NCBI GenBank assembly: GCA_022822065.1
Contig: JAJECI010000007.1
Location: forward strand, 62,001 to 126,000
From: Candidatus Dadabacteria bacterium
Lineage (GTDB): Bacteria > Desulfobacterota_D > UBA1144 > Nemesobacterales > Nemesobacteraceae
Direction of reading: 5' to 3'
Length of the DNA: 64,000 nucleotides
Every line of letters begins with the position of its first letter. The stretch's first letter is position 1. Positions 58,545-64,000 of the stretch are shown here, piece after piece. Position numbers and translations under genes: made by a program. The notes beneath the pieces were generated by a model. That model was not told the DNA's origin and searched no databases. It was given only the letters and a program-made list of their open reading frames with translations.

Positions 58545-60356
58545 TTAGCGCAGAAACTGCTTTACGTTGCGCGCGGCCTGTTTCGTCATGCCCTTTATGG
58601 AGGCGAGTTCCTCGGCGGTGGCCCCTTTTATCTTTTCTACGCTTCCGAAATGGTTAAGAAGCAGAAGCTTCCTTTTTTTCCCTATGCCGGGAACGCCGTC
58701 CATCTGGGAAGTCAGGGTCTTGCCTTTCCTCAATTCCCTGTGATAGGTAATCGCGAAGCGGTGCGCTTCGTCTCTTACCCTCATCAGGAAGTAAACGCCC
58801 TTTTTGTTTGACGAAAAATCGCAGGGTTCGCCCTTTCCGTGCACGTAAATCCTGTCGATTCCCCCCCGTCCTTCGGTTTTCGCTATTGAGGCAAGATCGA
58901 CCTCGTTCTCCACATCGCAGTCCCGAAGCGCCGCGTGGGCGGCGTTCAGTTGCCCCTTGCCCCCGTCTATAAGCATGAGATCCGGAAGATCCCAGTTATC
59001 ATCCCCCGCCCGAAGAGCTCTCCTGTAGACAACCTCGTACATCGACCGAAAATCATCCTGGCCCGAGGTAGCCGTGATCCTGTACCTTCTGTACCTGTCC
59101 CGCTCAGGCCTCGCGTTTCGGAACCTCACCAGCGAGGCGACCGTCTGGTGTCCCTGGATGTTAGATATGTCGAAGCATTCTATGGTGTAAGGCACCCGTT
59201 TTATGCCGGCCGACTTTCTTATACCTCGAAGAAGCGTGCCCTGCTTGGCTTTTTCCTCGGCTTTTCTCAAAGCACTCTCCCGCGCGTTTTTCATCGCAAA
59301 GCGCACGAGCTCGCTCTTAGGCCCCCTTCGGGGTGTCTCGACGTAAACCCTCTTCCCCCTTTTCTCGGTAAGCCACTCCGAGTATCCCTCGCGGTCTCTT
59401 ATGGAAAGAGGCAGGAGAACCCTCTTCGGAACGTAGTGGTCGGAGAAATAAAACCTGCCGAGAAGCTCTCTCACGCATTCCGCCTCATCGCCGTGGGGGC
59501 TTTTTACGGAAAAATCGAGCTTGTCGACCACCGAGCCGCCCCTTGAGAGCAGTACGGTAAACTCATAGTGCTCGGAGTCCCTGTAAAAACCCACTATGTC
59601 CATGTCTTCAAACTTTGAGGAAGTAACCTTCTCTATCTCGGCGTTTTCCTTCAGGCTTACAAGCTGATCCCGGTAGTAGGCGGCGTTTTCATACCTTCCC
59701 TCCTCTGAGGCTCTCTCCATCATATCCCTGATCATCCTCACAAGTTTTTTTCTCTCGCCCCGAAGAAACGACGCGGCCTGGCTTACAAGTTCTCCGTAGT
59801 CCTCCTCCGAGATCTTGCCCGCGCAGGGGCCCGAGCAAAGCTTCATAAAATAATTAAGACAGGGTCGGGTGCTGTGCCTTTCGAACTTGCTCTGGGTGCA
59901 GTCCCTGAGAGGAAAAAGCCTGTGGACGAGGTTCACCGTGTTCTTAAGAAACTTCCCCGATGCGAACGGACCGAAATAAAGCGCCCCGTCATCCCGTATC
60001 CTCCTCGTGCGCGAAAGCCTGGGGAATCTCTCTCCCACCGAGAGGCGAAGAGACGAAAACGTCTTGTCATCCTTAAGACGTATGTTGTACTTCGGTTTGT
60101 GACGCTTTATAAGGGAGTTTTCGATGAAAAGGGCTTCGCTTTCTCCCTCGGTCACCACGTAGTCGATCGAGTCGACTTCCCTTACCAGATACGGTATCTG
60201 TCCCCTGTCGCTTCCCCTCTGGAAATAGGACATCACCCGGGCGCGAAGGTTTTTGGCCTTGCCTATGTAGACCGGGGTGCCGTCCGCCCCTTTCATTATG
60301 TAAACCCCGGTTGTGGAAGGAAAAGATTCGGAAAGCTCAAGAATTTTTTCGCGCAT
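58545..60356 (-). CDS. uvrC: Excinuclease ABC subunit C
   Basis: Makes both incisions in nucleotide excision repair. About 603 residues: N-terminal GIY-YIG nuclease (TTGVYIMKGADGTPVYIGKAKNLRARV), Cys-rich segment (CLNYFMKLCSGPC), UvrB-binding UVR motif near 200-235, RNase H-like nuclease core (CFDISNIQGHQTVAS, LPDLMLIDGGKGQL) and tandem helix-hairpin-helix at the end (VPGIGKKRKLLLLNHFGS). ATG at 60356 is preferred over TTG at 60365. It converges on argF with about 60 bp between. Confidence 0.96.
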   Translation of the reverse strand: MREKILELSESFPSTTGVYIMKGADGTPVYIGKAKNLRARVMSYFQRGSDRGQIPYLVREVDSIDYVVTEGESEALFIENSLIKRHKPKYNIRLKDDKTFSSLRLSVGERFPRLSRTRRIRDDGALYFGPFASGKFLKNTVNLVHRLFPLRDCTQSKFERHSTRPCLNYFMKLCSGPCAGKISEEDYGELVSQAASFLRGERKKLVRMIRDMMERASEEGRYENAAYYRDQLVSLKENAEIEKVTSSKFEDMDIVGFYRDSEHYEFTVLLSRGGSVVDKLDFSVKSPHGDEAECVRELLGRFYFSDHYVPKRVLLPLSIRDREGYSEWLTEKRGKRVYVETPRRGPKSELVRFAMKNARESALRKAEEKAKQGTLLRGIRKSAGIKRVPYTIECFDISNIQGHQTVASLVRFRNARPERDRYRRYRITATSGQDDFRSMYEVVYRRALRAGDDNWDLPDLMLIDGGKGQLNAAHAALRDCDVENEVDLASIAKTEGRGGIDRIYVHGKGEPCDFSSNKKGVYFLMRVRDEAHRFAITYHRELRKGKTLTSQMDGVPGIGKKRKLLLLNHFGSVEKIKGATAEELASIKGMTKQAARNVKQFLR

Positions 60357-60568
60357 GAGATGCAAAAAATCAAAAGCCGCTATACGTCAAGATCCAGGAA
60401 GCTGTTCAACTCAACAATCTAAATATATTTTAAATGATTTTGAGAATACTTTTCAGATTATAGAACTATAAAAACGGCACTAAGCCAGCGCGGAAACTGT
60501 TGGAGGTCTGTATTGAAAGGAGGAATTTAGGCGGGATAGTCTTTTAACAATTCGTGGTCTCAAGACAT

Positions 60569-61999
60569 CTACTGGAATGCTTTATTTGTTTTTTTCAGTT
60601 CGGTTAAAACCACTAAAATCGTAACCAGCGTATTGATGGCGAGCAGAATCAGATCTATGCGTAAACCCATTATCATTTTCGGTACGAGTCCGAAAAGCGA
60701 CAGTAAAAACACAACCAAGCTGATAACTGTAACAATCGGGATTACGGAATTGAAGCTTCTTCCCTTGCATAGAATTGCGGTAAGAACCATAGGCGCCATG
60801 AGAGCAGTACCCATGAATCCCGACACAGCAAGAGATATAATTCCCTGAGAACTCTTCATAGCAACAATGAAAGAGGCTATGCAAAATACCAGTATAACCA
60901 GCTTCACAAAAACAATAGGAGATACTTTTAACTTCCTGCTAAACCTGCCAAGAGCATTGTTGATCTCGGATCCAAGAGCGAAAAACTGAGAGTCAGACGT
61001 GGACATAGCCGCCGCCAGAATGCCTATCAAGGCAACGGCACCTACAACAGGATTCTGTTCAAGTATCAGTTTGCCGATGAATTCCGGACCCGTTTTGGCC
61101 GGTATTGCAACTGCACCGTATAAACCAATTATAAGCCCCGCTATAAGAAGCAGGAAGGTGAAAGACGCATGCAAGACCGGAATTTTGCGTCTCTCGTTCA
61201 GACCCTTAAGAATGCTGAGCCTCGAAGTCAGCTGAGGTTGCGACACAGGTAGCAGCACAATTGATATAAATCCCGCAATAAGCCACTGAACGGATAACAA
61301 CCCCTTGGGACCGGGAGTAGATAACAGTGCAGGTTCCTCCTCCGCTACGGCCTGAACTAACTTTCCAATACCTCCAAAGTTATCCAAAACAATAAATGCC
61401 ATTATCCATATAACGGTAAACAGTACAATTCCCTGAAGCGAATCACAGTACATAATACCCCTGAGTCCTCCTATGGAAGAGTACAGATACATAAGAAACA
61501 GTATAGTGACAGCCCAACCCCACTGGGGAACTTCATAGGGAACAATGTGGGCTAGAATGCCCGACGCTCCTTTTATTTGAATTGCTATGTAGGGAACGAG
61601 AAATATGACAAGGCCCAGAACATACACGAAAACTCCACGGGAACTAAAAGTTTCACGCAGCAGGTCCGATATGCTCCGAAAATCCGTTGAAGCGATCCTT
61701 TCCCTTAATTTGAGTGAGAGCCAAAGCGTGAAAACTGCTAAAGCCATATCGGTAACGCCAAGGAATATCCACGTTCCCACGCCGTGTACGCGGAAGAAAT
61801 TGGGCATCCCTATCAATATGAATGTACTGTAGAGGGTAGCGAAAAAGGTTAAGAAGCCAATTATAGTTCCAAGACTGCCGCCCGCGAGAAGGAATTGGTA
61901 CTCATCCCCTTTGTTTTTCCTGTTTCCTATGACGGCAAGGGATATCAACACTGCAAGATATACCAGTGCAACTATAACAAATGCCATTCCCCTGTTCAT
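60569..61999 (-). CDS. Sodium:solute symporter family protein
   Basis: 476 residues with about 13 membrane helices of the SSS/PanF fold; family features are the N-terminal GGSLGTIIGFLTFFATLYS and YSSIGGLRGIMYCDSLQG. It takes up a carboxylate or vitamin-like solute with sodium; the substrate is not clear. Base composition is more AT-rich than most of the window. The small gene upstream is its likely partner, as YhdT is to PanF. Confidence 0.88.
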   Translation of the reverse strand: MNRGMAFVIVALVYLAVLISLAVIGNRKNKGDEYQFLLAGGSLGTIIGFLTFFATLYSTFILIGMPNFFRVHGVGTWIFLGVTDMALAVFTLWLSLKLRERIASTDFRSISDLLRETFSSRGVFVYVLGLVIFLVPYIAIQIKGASGILAHIVPYEVPQWGWAVTILFLMYLYSSIGGLRGIMYCDSLQGIVLFTVIWIMAFIVLDNFGGIGKLVQAVAEEEPALLSTPGPKGLLSVQWLIAGFISIVLLPVSQPQLTSRLSILKGLNERRKIPVLHASFTFLLLIAGLIIGLYGAVAIPAKTGPEFIGKLILEQNPVVGAVALIGILAAAMSTSDSQFFALGSEINNALGRFSRKLKVSPIVFVKLVILVFCIASFIVAMKSSQGIISLAVSGFMGTALMAPMVLTAILCKGRSFNSVIPIVTVISLVVFLLSLFGLVPKMIMGLRIDLILLAINTLVTILVVLTELKKTNKAFQ

Positions 62000-62027
62000 G
62001 TCTATTTCTTCCTCTTATATAAGCAGA

Positions 62028-62234
62028 CTACCCTTGGTCACCGGACGTAAGCATTGCCAAAACAAGCAGCACGTATATGGAGAGTGATATTCCCAACCCA
62101 GCCCACAGAGTCCTAGGAAGTCCCAGAAAATATGGCTCCGCCACTCCATAGGGAATTACCAGAGGAGTGAAAGACACCGCTGACAAAATAGATACCGCCA
62201 CCCCAAAGAATATCCATCGATTCTTGCTATTCAT
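62028..62234 (-). CDS. Small membrane protein, DUF3311/YhdT-like symporter partner
   Basis: From ATG at 62234 the product is 68 residues with two membrane helices and the family-like GLPRTLWAGLG segment between them. The ORF track start at 62309 adds 25 residues that look non-coding. It ends 28 bp before the symporter gene. Such small proteins regularly precede SSS symporters; their role is unknown. Confidence 0.72.
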   Translation of the reverse strand: MNSKNRWIFFGVAVSILSAVSFTPLVIPYGVAEPYFLGLPRTLWAGLGISLSIYVLLVLAMLTSGDQG

Positions 62235-62433
62235 GTCTAAAACACAACTGCCTATTAACGTTAGAATTTCTAGAAAAGCTAACCTACTAAATCTATAAGA
62301 AAGTGTCAAACGGATTAAGAGGGAATTATTTATTTAGCTTGACGCTTCATACACTGTTCTCGGCCGAGCGAAGGTAATCCCTCGCTTATCGCATAATGTT
62401 CCCCCGGCCATGCAGGCAAGAACCCCTGACCAT

Positions 62434-63741
62434 CTATATGTCAAGTTCCTTGCCTTTGGTTTCAGGAAGGGTCAGAACTACAAAAGCGGCCAAGATGGCA
62501 AAAACCGAAACGGTGACAAGGGCGTGGCCGTAACCCTTGATTCCCGCCACGTAGCCCACAAGAGGCGGCGCGATGGCCGATACTCCTCTTCCCACATTGT
62601 AGCAGAAACCCTGGGCGGTGCCTCTAGCTCTGGTCGGGAATATCTCGGAGAATAGAGCTCCGAACCCGGAGTAAAAACCCGTCCCAAAAAACCCTACCAG
62701 CGGACCGAGTATGATAACCTAGGTGAGGGTTGTTGACTGTCCGAAGAAGTAAATCAGCACGGCCATCATCAGAAGATAGGCAATGAAAACCGGCCGCCTG
62801 CCGAACCTGTCGCTTATCCAGCCGAAAGTGTTGCACCCGAGAAAGGCCCCGATGTTAAGAGGTATGATCCAGATAAACCCCTTAACACCCAGTCCTACTC
62901 CCCCCTCCTCAATAGGTCTTGCGAGAAACTGCGGAACCCAGAACATAAGACCCCAGTAAGCGATCATGCACAGGCTCGTGAGAAGGGTGCACAGGAAGGT
63001 ATAACGCAAAAGCTCTCCCTTGAATATCTGGTTGAGGGTAAATTCCTGCCCCTCTCCGAGCTTTTTCTCCTTTCTCATCTGGGACGTCTTACGCCATATC
63101 TCCGGTTCAGCCAGATTGCGCCGCACGTAGAAAAGAAGAAATGCGGGGGTTATTCCGATAAGGAAAAGTATTCTCCATCCGAGGTTCACATCGAAATACG
63201 GGAGTATCAAGGTAGCCAGCAGGGCCGCCAGTGTGTAGCCGACTGCCCAGCCGCTCTGCACCATCCCGATAACCTTTCCCCTGTGCTGCTTCGGCCACGC
63301 TTCGGCCACGAGCACCTCGCCCGATGCCCACTCGCCTCCTATGCCGAGACCGAGAAACACCCTGCACACGAGAAGGAATATGATGTTCGGAGAAAACGCG
63401 CTGAGACCGGTAAAAAAGGAGTAAAGAAGAATCGTGTAGGTAAGCGCTCTTACCCTTCCTATATAGTCCGAAATTACGCCGAAAAGCGCTCCCCCGAAAG
63501 CAGAGGCGAAAAGCGTTACGGAGAAAAGTCCGCCGACGGCTTCGGGAGACAGGTTGAAGACCTCCGCGATGCTTCCGACCGCGAAAGCGAAAAGCAGAAG
63601 GTCCATCGCGTCAAGCAGCCATCCTAGAGAGGCCGCTATGAAGGATTTCCACTGATGCTCGTTAATATCGGCTGTCCAACCAAACAGCCCTCTTCGGCCC
63701 GAATCACCTGCTGACTGAAATCCCGACTGCCTGTTTGCCAT
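62434..63741 (-). pseudogene. MFS transporter interrupted by an in-frame TAG
   Basis: The reading frame from ATG at 63741 (GAGGAAATAAAA before it) encodes a 12-helix MFS protein of the metabolite/aromatic-acid:proton symporter type. It has GVISDYIGRVRAL between helices 2 and 3, GLGIGGEWASGEV in helix 4 and WISDRFGRRPVF between 8 and 9. A TAG at 62719-62721 is codon 341. Beyond it the same frame continues with normal transporter sequence (VIILGPLVGFFGTG, then EIFPTRARGTAQG) to a TAG at 62434-62436 after LPETKGKELDI. So one base change breaks an otherwise intact 435-codon gene. Sequencing error is possible. Confidence 0.85.
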
Positions 63742-63963
63742 TTTTATTTCCTCATTTCAACAACCCGGTAGCGTCATTGTAACATACGGAAATAATGTAC
63801 GAAAAACAGAGTCCGGTGTCCCGGAGCAGGCTTAAATCTCAATGAGCCGGATTTTACGGTCTCCGCGGACCTGAAGGAGTTTTCATACACGGAAACTACA
63901 GCCCGAAACTCAGTCGAAACGCAGAAGAAGGCAAGCGAGCCGCGGGCAAAAGCCCCCAACCCT

Positions 63964-64000
63964 CTATATGTCAAGTTCCTTGCCTTTGGTTTCAGGGAGG
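63964..64000 (-). CDS. Second MFS transporter copy, C-terminal end (partial)
   Basis: The last 37 bases encode, on the minus strand, LPETKGKELDI and a TAG. The DNA is identical over about 34 bases to the end of the interrupted MFS gene 1.5 kb earlier. It is therefore the 3' end of a tandem paralogue whose body lies beyond the window. Confidence 0.8.
   Translation of the reverse strand, partial: LPETKGKELDI

Noticed and set aside
62434-62721. TAG in the MFS gene as a recoded amino acid (pyrrolysine)
   Set aside because: MFS transporters have no such residue, other genes here use TAG as a normal stop, and no pyl genes are visible.

Overview
This 64 kb window reads as ordinary chromosome from a Gram-negative (two-membrane) bacterium. 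An outer membrane is implied by a TonB-dependent receptor, a phosphate-type (OprP-like) porin with a signal peptide, and several lipobox signals. Codon use is moderately GC-rich and fairly uniform. Gene order such as zinc ribbon-RNase HI-rnpB, xerC-hslV-hslU and long PstC/PstA resembles delta-proteobacterial or other deep-branching didermic lineages. I cannot fix the phylum without a marker search. Everything here was read by eye from the sequence and ORF track; no database search was run.

Layout. 0-1 kb: end of an iron/cobalamin-type ABC importer (permease tail and ATPase), then a tRNA with a CAT anticodon. 1.2-2.7 kb: C4 zinc-ribbon coiled-coil protein, RNase HI and the RNase P RNA, packed with overlapping ends. 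2.7-10 kb (minus): gltB-gltD-tyrS. 10.2-13.8 kb: a small unknown gene, birA, a CPBP membrane protease and glutamine-dependent nadE. 13.8-20.8 kb (minus): trpF-trpB, trpA from its own strong promoter, a DHH phosphoesterase, argC, an adenylate-forming acyl ligase and its acyl carrier protein. 20.9-31.1 kb: a complete phosphate-starvation block made of an OprP-like porin, phoB-phoR, and pstS-pstC-pstA-pstB-phoU. Both pstS and the porin are preceded by the same array of TTAAC-type repeats at 11-nt period, a likely PhoB site. 31.2-38.6 kb: M48 lipoprotein peptidase, aminotransferase and TetR regulator with a perfect palindromic operator, DUF4403 protein, DjlA-like co-chaperone, lipoprotein amidohydrolase and EF-hand protein. 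38.8-44.6 kb: a small surface-polysaccharide-like group (GT4 glycosyltransferase, MacB-type permease, asparagine synthetase lacking the catalytic Cys, flippase).

44.9-45.8 kb: a DMT/EamA exporter with foreign-looking codon use. 45.9-52.8 kb (plus): xerC-hslV-hslU followed directly by the Anbu cluster, which comprises a circularly permuted ATP-grasp, an alpha-E protein, the Anbu proteasome-like peptidase and a transglutaminase-like protease. The two bacterial proteasome relatives therefore sit side by side. 52.9-55.2 kb: TonB receptor. 55.5-58.5 kb: argB-argD-argF. 58.5-60.4 kb: uvrC (minus). 60.6-64 kb (minus): sodium:solute symporter with a small partner, an MFS transporter interrupted by an in-frame TAG, and the start of a second near-identical MFS copy cut by the window edge.

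The items most worth following up are the Anbu cluster with its apparent AUC start codon, the TTAAC-type Pho boxes with identical promoter geometry, the trpA promoter with a palindrome inside its spacer, the interrupted and duplicated MFS genes, and the Cys-less asparagine synthetase homologue.
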